From Limnanthes douglasii subsp. nivea (Eukaryota; Streptophyta; Magnoliopsida; Brassicales; Limnanthaceae): a stretch of 64,000 nt of DNA. The translations under genes and the position numbers were made by a program. The stretch's first letter is position 1, and the number at the start of each line of letters is the position of its first letter. Below, in pieces: positions 24,211-33,659 of this stretch. A model generated the notes under the pieces. The model ran no database searches. It had not been told where the DNA came from and saw only the letters and a list, made by a program, of their open reading frames with translations. The stretch is from contig JAUPFV010000005.1 in NCBI GenBank assembly GCA_036936605.1, positions 7,462,345 through 7,526,344 on the forward strand, written 5' to 3'.

Positions 24211-24640
24211 TCGCCCGGACCATCCGGATGGGCGTCCGGATGGTCCGGACACATGATCCGGGGCATCCGGACAGTTTCGCCCGGACGCCCGGACAGACAA
24301 TTCGGACCATCCGGACGCCCATCCGGATGGTCCGATTGGAACCGGGGCATCCGGACGATCGTCCGGATGCCCCGGTTCAACCAACGGCTAGTTGGTTTGA
24401 ACTAGCCGTTGGTTGAACCGGGGCATCCGGATGATCGTCCGGATGCCCCGGTTCAACCAACGGCTAGTTGGTTTGAACTAGCCGTTGGTTGAACCGGGGC
24501 ATCCGGACGATCATCCGGATGCCCCGGTTCAACCAACGGCTAGTTCAAACCAACTAGCCGTTGGCAACGGCCAAAAGCGGACCATCCGCACGCGTGGCCG
24601 GATGGTCCGCTTGATGACGTCATGCTGACGTCATCAAACG
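24211..24640. repeat. Nested palindrome cluster between divergent hAT genes
   Basis: A GC-rich island lies between two A-rich tracts. The left part (24211-24335) repeats CCATCCGGATGG/GTCCGGAC-type inverted phrases. The centre alternates two palindromes. A is 40 bp (GAACCGGGGCATCCGGA and its complement) at 24339-24378, 24415-24454 and 24491-24530. B is about 36 bp (AACCAACGGCTAG, loop, CTAGCCGTTGGTT) at 24379-24414, 24455-24490 and 24531-24565. The right part has CGGACCATCCGC...GGATGGTCCG and a pair of TGACGTCA sites. It could fold into several cruciforms. Likely roles are a bidirectional promoter or transposase-binding centre. Confidence 0.92.
24615..24633. promoter_or_regulatory. Paired TGACGTCA (bZIP/TGA-type) sites
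   Basis: TGACGTCA occurs at 24615-24622 and 24626-24633, three bases apart, within a larger palindrome. Spaced TGACG motifs are the classical as-1-like target of plant TGA bZIP factors. They lie about 46-64 bases upstream of the + strand TATA box. Confidence 0.55.
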
Positions 24641-24678
24641 GCTAGTAGAAAAAAAAAAAAAAAAACACAAAATTACCC

Positions 24679-24686
24679 TATAAATA
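24679..24686 (+). promoter_or_regulatory. TATA box of the 494-aa hAT gene
   Basis: TATAAATA is well placed 133 bases before the ATG at 24819. It is followed by a CT-rich leader (TCTCTCCCTCTCC type) typical of a plant 5' UTR. Confidence 0.65.
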
Positions 24687-24818
24687 CACCCTACATCCTC
24701 CTATATTTTTCACTACAAATCTCTCCCTCTCCACTACAAATCTATCCCCTCTCTCTACTACACTTCTCTAAATTTTTTTTATATTTTTCAAACTCTATTT
24801 AAATTTCAGGTTTCGCAA

Positions 24819-26303
24819 ATGTCTTCGAAAACAAAAAAGAACGCTCGTAAAGGTGGATGTAGTGAACCAACCACTTCTGAAGTGAGAGAGGTGGAAGAAA
24901 TGTTGTTGCATACCTTGGAGCATGAGGCAACGGAGAGCGAGACTATCGAACATCGCCCCGAGGGGGAGATTCGCATCCGTAGTAATCAGCAAGGAGGTCG
25001 AGGTGTAACAAAAATTTGGTCTGGTATGTTTCTGAACTACGAGGAACTGATCCAAATAGAGGGTATGCAAAATTTTTTCAAACTTATTGAGCCTACTAAT
25101 GGCCAAGGTTGGATGAATCTAGCTAGATTCAAATGTGATTGGTATATAGAACTAGTGCGAAAGTTTTATTCCACGGCTAGATTAATCGAAAATGATCCAA
25201 GAGGTTTAGGAATGAATAGTTTGATTGATGGTAAAGACATTAGTTTTTTTGAAACTGATTTCTACGATCTTTTTTCCGTTCCAACCCATGATATCTATAC
25301 CGGTAATAAATTACCTCCCATTAGTTATCGCCCTACGATATGGAGTGCTGATTGGCCTTTGTCTTACGAAGAAGCGGTAGAGATTCTTACTTGTCCTGGT
25401 GCGGAAGCTCCGGAAATTAGCGGTAAATTTCGAGCCATGCGGGGTAATTTGGATGGTATTGGGAAATTAGCTTTGAAATTGGTAAATAGTATATTTCTTC
25501 CACCTAGTAACAATGATTCGCAGCTTTCATATATTCAAACATTTGTTACTGCTTTTATGATTCGAAATCAGGGAATAATTAATTTACCCAGCTTGATGAT
25601 TCGAAATATGGCTGCGAGGTGTGGTACGGATAAACTACCTTATGGGATGATATTGAGTAAATTGCTTGTTTCGAAAGGAGCTGATGTGAGTATGTACACT
25701 CCGGTGAAGGTGAGGCCGACTAGTGCTATAGGTAGAAACTCTTTGCGTTTGCAGGAAATATACTCTTGGGATGGAGAGTTGATTTCGAAATTAGAGGCAT
25801 GGAACCACCATAGAGAAGACTTGAATCAGATATATATTGCGAACGGTCTTACAAAACCGCCAAATCCACCTACTCAGTATCGAGTTGAGGCTGAAGTGTC
25901 TTTCGATCCAAATGCTAGTGGTTCTTCGCGAGTACCGCCACAACAAAGACGAACCGATCGCGAATTTGCTGAGTTTGCGCATACTCAACAAATGGTTTGG
26001 CATGATGATTTTACAAAATGGCAAGGTGAATTTCAAAATTGGCAGGGGGGGGTAAATGACCAGCTTAGCCAGATACAGCAGTGGCAAGTAGGGGTGAATG
26101 ATCAACTTGGTCACCTCGAGCAGTGGCATGGTCAATACGAGCAGTGGCATGGTCAATACGAGCAGTGGCATCATGGACAAGATCAATGGAATGAGCGATT
26201 TGCAAACTCTCAAGCCCAACAGTCGGAGTATATGCGACAGATGATGGAGAACATGCATTTGCAAGGTCAACCACCTAACAACAACAACGATGAAGCTCCT
26301 TAG
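24819..26303 (+). CDS. 494-aa accessory protein carried by the hAT element, function unknown
   Basis: This is an intact uninterrupted frame from ATG 24819 to TAG 26301-26303. Residues 1-70 are charged and polar (MSSKTKKNARKGG start, possible nuclear basic patch). The middle (about 75-360) looks like the plant transposon domain known from Athila ORF1 and related proteins: MNLARFKCDWYIELVRKFY, a globular region, then LPYGMILSKLL. I make that link by pattern only. The tail (about 395-470) is a Trp/Gln-rich repeat (EQWHGQY repeated, WQ.GVNDQL repeated), probably a coiled-coil-like oligomerisation segment, and ends acidic. It is divergently transcribed from the transposase across a shared promoter region, which suggests co-expression. 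It may be a second mobility protein or a captured gene. Confidence 0.8.
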   Translation: MSSKTKKNARKGGCSEPTTSEVREVEEMLLHTLEHEATESETIEHRPEGEIRIRSNQQGGRGVTKIWSGMFLNYEELIQIEGMQNFFKLIEPTNGQGWMNLARFKCDWYIELVRKFYSTARLIENDPRGLGMNSLIDGKDISFFETDFYDLFSVPTHDIYTGNKLPPISYRPTIWSADWPLSYEEAVEILTCPGAEAPEISGKFRAMRGNLDGIGKLALKLVNSIFLPPSNNDSQLSYIQTFVTAFMIRNQGIINLPSLMIRNMAARCGTDKLPYGMILSKLLVSKGADVSMYTPVKVRPTSAIGRNSLRLQEIYSWDGELISKLEAWNHHREDLNQIYIANGLTKPPNPPTQYRVEAEVSFDPNASGSSRVPPQQRRTDREFAEFAHTQQMVWHDDFTKWQGEFQNWQGGVNDQLSQIQQWQVGVNDQLGHLEQWHGQYEQWHGQYEQWHHGQDQWNERFANSQAQQSEYMRQMMENMHLQGQPPNNNNDEAP

Positions 26304-26975
26304 TTTTTCGCAATTGATTTTCATTATCGTTGTAATGTTTATCTTTTTTATTTGATTGAACAACTATGTTACTTGTTTGGTTTTTATTTTTAATGAATTG
26401 TTTGTTTTGCTTCTATTTTTTATTAAATGTTATTTAAATCACTTACCTAGCTTTCAATTTTTATTTTGTTCTTTACAACTTACAAGTAATTTATGTTTAT
26501 GCATATAAACTTCTAATATTGAATAGTTCGAAAATACAATAAACTATATAATTCATCTAACCATAAACACTTCAAGCTTGAAAGAATCTAAAGAATCACC
26601 TAATAATTTAAAATTTTAATACAATTATATGTCTAATAGGTATATATTATTTAATAGTAATATATTATTCAAACGTATCAAAATCAAATTACAATTATTT
26701 TTTTAAAATATAATTGATGATTATAAAATTTTGATTAAAATGATAACATATTTAAATTAAAATATATGAAATAGAATAATTAACTCAATTATTGAAATTA
26801 GATTCAATTAACACTTACAAATTAATTTTAAATGACATTATAATATATTCTGATAAACGGTTCTTAAATGGTTAAATGGTTTGGCTGATGGTTTGAACTG
26901 GTAAACGGTTCTTAAATGGTTCGTCTGGTGGTTTGAACTGGCGGTTTAACTGTGAAACTGGCCCATTACGACTGC
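26304..26975. other. AT-rich right arm of the hAT element
   Basis: This holds the 3' flank of the 494-aa gene and AT-rich DNA. From 26855 it contains repeated phrases GGTTCTTAAATGGTT and GGTTTGAACTGG that lead into the right array. Confidence 0.5.
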
Positions 26976-27118
26976 AACCCGCCGAGACCGCAACCCGCCG
27001 AGACCGCATAAGGAGCAACCCGCCGAGACCGCAACCCGCCGAGACCGCAACCCGCCGAGACCGCAACCCGCCGAAACCGCAACCCGCCGAGACCGCAACC
27101 CGCCGAGACCGCAACCCG
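26976..27118. repeat. Right subterminal 16-bp array (2 + 6 units)
   Basis: This is the same unit AACCCGCCGAGACCGC and the same 9-base interruption ATAAGGAGC (27008-27016) as at the left end. Here there are two units before and six after it, plus a partial unit. One unit has G to A. Both arrays run in the same orientation, not as inverted repeats. Confidence 0.92.
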
Positions 27119-27174
27119 TGGTTCAGACTTAAACGGTGCGGGTTGGTGCTGGTTCAAACCGTTTGACACCTCTA

Positions 27175-27182
27175 GCCACAAC
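27175..27182. repeat. hAT target-site duplication, right copy
   Basis: GCCACAAC is identical to 20886-20893. The glutathione reductase reading frame resumes at 27183. Confidence 0.95.
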
Positions 27183-29843
27183 CGCCATTTCTTCTTCTTG
27201 TCCAACCATCAAAACTCTCTACACTAAATCACTCTCCCTCTCTCCTACTTCCTCTTCTTCTTACTTTCTCTCTCTACCCAAACCCCTAACTTATCTCACT
27301 CCTCGCCGCCGCCGCTGCTACGTTTCTCCATCTCACCACCGCAGATGTTACGTAACTCGCGCCGAGACCGCAACCTCCACCACCGCCGATGTAAATGACT
27401 ACGATTTTGATCTGTTTACCATCGGCGCCGGCAGCGGTGGTGTCCGCGCTTCTCGCTTCGCGTCCAGCTACGGCGCTTCAGTTGCTGTCTGCGAACTTCC
27501 CTTTTCTACCATTTCTTCAGATTCAACAGGAGGCTGCGGTGGAACGTAAGATCTATACCCTCTCGTTTATTAATCGCTTTCAGTTTAGCTTCGTGTTTCG
27601 TGAATTCAAATATCGGTCTCTAGTGTCTTATCCCTAGAACTAGAATAGGGTTTAGGTTTGATATACTAGTTCTTACTAGGGCTGTAGAATCGAGAACTAG
27701 ACCGGGACCGAACCGAACTTTAAAGTTCCGGTTTGCGGTAAACCGAAAACCGAAAACCGATAAGAAACCGAAACAGAAAAACCGGAAACAAAAAACCGGT
27801 TAGGAACCGATAAAATCGATAAATTTATAGGACCGAACCGGGTTTGGTCCGGTTCCAAAAATTAGAACAGAAAGCTTAGTGGTCCGGTACAGTCCGAACC
27901 GATAAGTTTAGTGGTCCGGTACGGTCCAAACCGATAAATTTAGCGGTCCGGTCCGGTTCTCTCGAAACCCGGACCGAACCGGACCGATAACAGCCCTAGT
28001 TCTTACTTTAAAGTAGCTTTCACAGTAGATAATGATGTTAACTGTAAGATTGATTGGAATGTATATGACCCAAACACGCCCTTATTGTACATGTATGATT
28101 TGGATAAACGTTGCTATGATGTTCTAAACCCAGGTGTGTGCTTCGAGGATGTGTACCGAAGAAGTTACTTGTCTACGCTTCTAAATACACTCATGCATTC
28201 GAAGAGAGTATTGGTTTCGGATGGAATTATGGTTCTGAGCCTAACCACGACTGGACTACTTTGATAGCCAACAAAAATGCAGAGCTGCAGCGTCTCACCG
28301 GTATCTACAAGAACATTTTAAAAAACGCTCGTGTTAAATTAATCGAGGGTCGTGGAAAAATCGTGGATCCGCACACTGTTGATGTGGACGGTAAACTTTA
28401 TTCGGCGAGAAACATACTAATTTCAGTTGGTGGTCGCCCTTTCATTCCCGAAATACCCGGAAGTGAGTACGCGATAGATTCAGACGCTGCGCTTGATTTG
28501 CCGTCAAGGCCTGGGAAAATCGCCATTGTAGGTGGTGGCTATATTGCTGTAGAGTTTGCTGGTATTTTCAACGGGTTGAAAAGCGACGTCCATGTCTTTA
28601 TAAGACAGAAGAAGGTTTTGAGAGGTTTTGATGAAGAGGTCAGAGATTTTGTGTCGGAACAGATGTCGTTAAGCGGTATTGAGTTCCACACTGAAGAATC
28701 GCCTCAAGGGATTGTTAAATCCGCTGACGGGTCTTTGTCTCTCAAGACTAATAAAGGAACGATAGAAGGTTTTTCACATGTTATGTTTGCAACTGGACGC
28801 AGACCTAATACTAAGAACTTGGGATTGGAGAAAGTTGGCGTGAAATTGTCTAAAAACGGAGCGATTGAGGTTGATGAATATTCACGTACGTCAGTTCCTT
28901 CGATCTGGGCTGTTGGAGATGTGACGGATCGGGTCAATTTGACTCCTGTTGCTTTGATGGAAGGAGTTGCATTAGCAAAAACATTGTTTTTGAATGATCC
29001 GACCAAACCCGATTACAGGTAATTTAATCATCTTTCATGGCATGTTGAAATTAGATGGGATTTCAAGTATGATAATAAGCACAGTGGTTTATTATGCTAA
29101 TATACATTTCTTATCAATGAGGGTTTACTTTGTATAGTTCAGAATTTAGTGGTCAAAAGTTCTACAATTGGGTCAATTTTACGGTTAAAAAGTTATGGAG
29201 CTTGTCTATAAATTTGGACTGACCTGCTTTCAACTTCTTGTAGAGCTATTCCGTCTGCTGTTTTTTCTCAGCCACCGATCGGACAAGTTGGTCTTTCTGA
29301 AGAAGAGGTAACATATTTCACAACACATATACAAGTTGATATTTTTTCACGGGCTTGTTCCTATACGTACTCGTCGTTTTGAACCTCAAAAATCGGTTAT
29401 TTTATTCTGCATCCATCAACCTTCGACTAATAAGCTTAATGACACGAAACATCGTCCTTAGTCTAGACCGCTAATAAAACTTTCAAATAAATTTGCAGGC
29501 TATAGAGAAATATGGTGATATCGATATTTACAGTTCAAATTTCAAGCCTCTAAAAGCTACCCTTTCGGGTCTTCCAGACAGGATGTTTATGAAACTTGTG
29601 GTCTGTGCAAAGACTCACAAAATTCTTGGCATGCACATGTGTGGAGAAGAAGCACCGGAAATTTTGCAAGGATTTGCAGTGGCTGTAAAAGCTGGGTTAA
29701 CCAAGGCCGATTTGGATACTACTGTTGGTATTCATCCAACAGCTGCTGAAGAGTTCGTAACCATGAGAACTCCAACGCGGAAGATTCGAGCTGCAGCTGA
29801 GGAAGTGATAAATCCTGAGGCGAAAGCTAAAGCCGGGGTATAG
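27183..29843 (+). CDS. GR2: Chloroplast glutathione reductase body (5' end displaced by hAT)
   Basis: This is the NADPH-dependent flavoenzyme that reduces glutathione disulfide in plastids and mitochondria. Exons: (20883-20893 +) 27183-27545, 28134-29018, 29244-29307, 29499-29843. Phases match and the joined length is 555 aa. Visible features: Ser/Thr/Arg-rich transit peptide (about 1-70), FAD motif GAGSGG (85-90), redox disulfide CVLRGC (C126/C131), NADPH motif GGGYIA (258-263), [10 protein letters not shown], and dimer-interface HPTAAEE (H520). All catalytic residues I checked are present. The ATG is 6.3 kb upstream, beyond the hAT element. The open frame into the element reaches an in-frame TAA at 27130-27132 with no ATG. 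There is no in-frame ATG in the rest of exon 1. The allele should be null for the plastid protein unless the element excises. Confidence 0.93.
27677..27998. mobile_element. hAT-type MITE in glutathione reductase intron 1
   Basis: The terminal inverted repeats are TAGGGCTGT at 27677 and ACAGCCCTA ending at 27998. The 8-bp target duplication GTTCTTAC is at 27669-27676 and 27999-28006. The 322-bp interior has no gene. It is dense in CCGAACCGG/ACCGATAA phrases also found in the remnants at about 33.7, 56.4 and 57.3 kb. It sits within the intron 27546-28133. Confidence 0.9.
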
Positions 29844-30663
29844 AGAATTTTTCTGTAAGGCGCGACAATGTTTTCCGTTGGTTAGTTCAAATGTATTAAA
29901 TATGTTAAGGTAAATAAATAATAATGGAGGTTCTCTATGACCTGTTTAAAGATGGCAGAACATTCGCTGATCTGAATTGGTTATGGACAAGAATTGTATG
30001 TCTGAATCTGAATTCGGATATCCAAAATTTGGATATACAATTCGAATTCAAATTTGGACATTCTGATGTACCGATCAAATTAGATTTTGAACAGTAATTT
30101 GTTCATGTATTATCGATTAGTCTTTGTAGTATTAAGTTTGGATAAAGTTCGTCATTTGTGCATGTTTATTTAAGAGATTAATTTTATCAAAAATAAAAAG
30201 TTAAATGCCTCACTCTATCATCTATTTACAAAAGTTGATGGTCAACACACGGATTGGGATTAAAATGATTGTTTAGTGACTACCAGTAAAATTTTGAAAG
30301 TCTAAGTACTATCTGATACCAAAATCAATAGTCTCAAAATCTTATTTTTGTTGTTTCCTATAGTCTTTGAATTCTAAATTTTTGACATGTTCAGGCAATG
30401 TACTATCTGATACCAAAATCAAGTGTCTCAAAATCTTATTTTTGTTGTTTCCTATAGTCTTTGAATTCTAAATTTTTGACATGTTCAGGCAATGCAAGTT
30501 GTAGTTGTTCTGTGATTGCTCAAGATAGATTTTCTTTTATTATTTGGTTGTATAATATTTTATCACCGTATATTTAAATTTTGCGGATGGATGGATATTA
30601 TTGACAAAAAATTAAACGAAAAAAATTACTGTTAGAGTTATCACGCGACAGTGCAATCACAAG
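29844..30663. other. 3' flank of glutathione reductase with a 94-bp tandem duplication
   Basis: This holds the 3' UTR and intergenic DNA. The segment starting TACTATCTGATACC occurs at 30307-30400 and again at 30401-30494, nearly identical. No gene is seen. Confidence 0.6.
30307..30494. repeat. 94-bp tandem duplication
   Basis: Two head-to-tail copies start TACTATCTGATACC and end TTCAGGCAATG, with only a couple of differences. This indicates a recent slippage or unequal exchange. Confidence 0.88.
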
Positions 30664-31317
30664 TTTTAGATTAGGGTGAAGCTATTTCTCCATCATATTT
30701 TTTATTTCTTCCATGACTTAAAAAAAACAATGTTGTTATTTCCTCCATAAAGGAAATGACATATTTGCCTTTTTACCCATTTATTCTACCTTTTTCATTT
30801 TTAAGAACACCATTAACTCTTTCATCAACCCATTAACTCCCACTTTCCTACCTTCCATCAACCAACCTAACCTCATTAAATTAACCCTAGCCACACCACC
30901 TTCTAAATTACTCGTACCTTATTCTTCCTCTCTATTAACCTACCCAGTAACAATTCCACAGAAAAAAAAACCCTACTCTTTTTCATCGACTAAACTTAGG
31001 TAGGAGCTCATGTTCTAAGTTCTACTTCTAACCCTAATTTCGATTTCGTTTGTCATTTTCTTATTTCCTTTTTTTTCCAGGCCTACTGTTTGCGAATCAA
31101 AGACTGAAGCAAAGACTAAGGTAAGTTTTTCAGGCTGTTCGATTAGGCTGTTATATTGGGCTAGGGTTCTTAACTGGTAGAACATTAGGTTTAGATTAGG
31201 GTTCTTAAATGTTAAGACATTGAATATGTTATGGTTTGATTAGGGTCCTTAGCGGGTAGGACTGAGGTATGTTTTTGCTGCAAGCATTCTGTTCTGCTGT
31301 TTTTTTAACAAAAGCAT

Positions 31318-31406
31318 GTGATTCCGAGATGATGCCTCGGAATCACATGTTTTTCAGTTAAAAAAAAGCATGTGATTCCGAGATGGTATCTCAGAATTAC
31401 ATGCTT
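31318..31406. repeat. Two hairpin repeats near the left end of the MULE
   Basis: CATGTGATTCCGAGAT, a short loop and CTCGGAATCACATG form the first hairpin. A second, slightly decayed hairpin of the same sequence follows after about 20 bases. The stem core GATTCCGAGA/TCTCGGAATC is shared with four hairpins at 36890-37070. Confidence 0.85.
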
Positions 31407-31563
31407 ATATTTAAATTTGTTTGCTTGTGATAGCTACAGATTATAATAACTTGTATATTTGTCTTATATTTGTAGTATGTGACCAAGAAAGCTACTCAAA
31501 AGAATTTTACGTGGCTCTTCATCATCCGCTCCAAATGCCGCAAACGAACCAGATATTGTTGAG

Positions 31564-33366
31564 ATGTCGCAGCCGCTTCAAATTGTTGCCCCTGATCCTA
31601 TGTCTCGTTCCGTTAGACATAATCGGCGTGATGCAATGAGGGAACCATCTCCGGTTGTAATACCTCAATCAGAATTCGAAGATGATGAAGCTGACCAAGG
31701 CATAGACGAAACAACGTTAGCAGCCGAGAAAAATTCATTTTTAGCACGATTTCTGCACATACACCACTACAAAGGTTTTACAAAACATACGACGTACAAT
31801 GTTTACCATGGCTGAGTAAGTTATTTTGAATATAAGGGTTATTTTCAATTTAATCTATAAAATATTGTGCAATTATTTTTATTTTTTCGATAATAACGTT
31901 GCACATTAATATATCAGGAAAGAGGGGGACGTCCTTTGCAGTTTTTTGCCGCAGAAAATGCGGTCAATTGTTGGAAGTTGAGCAACCAAACCAGTGTGCG
32001 TGAGGTTGTCGAGTCCACTACTTTTGGACCATTGTTGGTTGCCCTCTACCGTTCGAGTACCGAGGTACCTTTGGTAGCCGCTTTCGTAGAACGGTGGCAT
32101 CATGAGACGACATCATTTCACTTTTCTTTTGGTGAGATGACCGTCACTTTAGACGATATGGCCATCATTACCGGGTTACCGATATGCGGTAGATTGTTGG
32201 AGGTGCATTGAAGCAACGACGTAGAGGAACGTGCGAAGCTGATACATGATGTTCTCGGTGTGCCATACACGAAAGCTTTAGCGGAGCTCGAAACGTGTAA
32301 AGGTATCGTTCTACGGTTAACTTGGCTAAGAGATCGCTTCTCCAATGAGCGTTTTCAAGAAGTAGGTGGTCGATTAAGGAGGATCGATGTTCAACGTTGT
32401 GCGAAAGCCTACGTGCTTTATCTCTTTGGGTCTTGTCTATTTGTAGACAAAAGCGGATATTACGTGAAAGCAGATTGGTTGCACATGCTCGATTGATTCG
32501 TTAGGATCATATGCGTGGGGGATGCATATCCTTGCAGAGCTTTATAGTGGGTTACGTATGGCTTCCAAACATTCTACGAAGACGATGAGTGGATTCGTAC
32601 AACTACTCGAATGCTGGATTTTTGACCATTTCACTCGCTTTTAGCCACCTCATTCGGAGGGAGTCTATCCTCAAATGTCGCACATTCGTACGTGGGCAAA
32701 ACCCAAATGGTACCACTTGTTAGAGGAGTTTGGAGATCTACATCAACCGTATAGATTGACACTTGGCGATTAGATATATACTCGGTACGTTTATATTCTA
32801 ACTTAATTTATCTATTATATTTTTTAATACATTTTCATATATCGTGTTCAATTGTATTCTATTTTAGGTTATTTTTAGTCGTACAAGTATTGTCAAATGT
32901 TCAAACCCCTTTACGAGCTAGCGTGGTTTACCGGTTGATTGAAATTCATAAACAAAACTGAGCTAGTACCAACCGCTTAGAGTTGCCCGTCAGTTTGGAT
33001 ACATCCAACATTGTTTTTATTATTTGCAAAACTTGCTCCTAGGCACGGTCGCTTGTCAAATACGATGATTGATTTTAAAAATGATGTGTGGGAAAATCGG
33101 TACCAACACATAATACCACCGGAGGGTAGAGGAACTCTTATCGAGGAAGGTAATGGGATAAGTACGACCGTACCAGATTACGATGATTGGTTTCTTTAAA
33201 CTCTATGGTACGTAGTTCCTAATGCACCTCGAGAAGAAGATTTTCCTATAGGGGAAGAACCAAAACATTCGACCCACCAAGATAATATCACCAGAGGTTA
33301 TACTAAAATTCTCGACACCTACAAATACTATATAAAGGGTATGACCGATGAAGAGTTTCTTTGTTG
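31564..33366 (+). pseudogene. Plant mobile domain (aminotransferase-like) pseudogene
   Basis: The frame opens at ATG 31564 (MSQPLQIVAPDP...) and then passes through several frames. Plant mobile domain blocks are clear: SFLARFLHIHHYKGF; then VPLVAAFVERWHHETTSFHFSFGEMTVTLDDMA and IITGLPICGR (31936-32211); then KAYVLYLFGSCLFVDKSG (32260-32496); then STKTMSGFVQLLECWIFDHF read in broken frame near 32570-32640. Stops (for example 32208, near 32495, near 32644) and lost splice junctions show it is dead. Proteins of this family include nuclear MAIN/MAIL1, and the domain is well known from transposons. Here it lies inside a MULE and converges with the transposase. Confidence 0.78.
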
Positions 33367-33659
33367 ATGTTCCTAAGCAAGGCGTAACAACATGAAGATG
33401 TTTCTTTGTTGATGTTTCTTTGTTGCTTGCTTGTCATTTATGTTGGTTTGTTTTACGGATGATGTTGCTTTGTTTATCGGATGATGTTTCTTTGTTTTAC
33501 GGATGATGTTTATTTTCAGACAATGTATGTTATCGGATGATGTTTCTTTGTTTTACGGATGATGTTTCTTATTGTCGTTTATTTTGCTTTGTTTAGGCCA
33601 AAACTATTACAAATCCACAACTTTTAATAGAAACAGAGGGAATGCACCTGATTCCGAGA

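Larger units (their letters stand above)
20894..27174. mobile_element. hAT transposon, 6281 bp, two divergent genes
   Basis: The termini are inverted: TAGAGGTGTC begins at 20894 and its complement GACACCTCTA ends at 27174. Partial inverted similarity continues for about ten bases. Both ends abut the 8-bp direct duplication GCCACAAC. From left to right the element holds a 16-bp tandem array, an AT-rich arm, a minus-strand hAT transposase (21710-23847), a palindrome-rich divergent promoter region (about 24160-24690), a + strand 494-aa gene (24819-26303), an AT-rich arm and a second 16-bp array. Perfect target duplications and nearly intact genes mark a young, possibly still mobile copy. Most known autonomous hAT elements encode only a transposase, so the second gene is unusual. 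Confidence 0.93.

Noticed and set aside
24138..24416. Overlapping open frames on both strands through the hAT palindromes
   Set aside because: Palindromic GC-rich DNA is open in several frames at once. No start context, no conserved domain, and it lies between two TATA boxes.
27136..27182. GTG start for glutathione reductase inside the hAT end
   Set aside because: The frame is open, but the first codon is GTG, an in-frame TAA lies two codons upstream, and no ATG is available. I do not accept it as a functional start.
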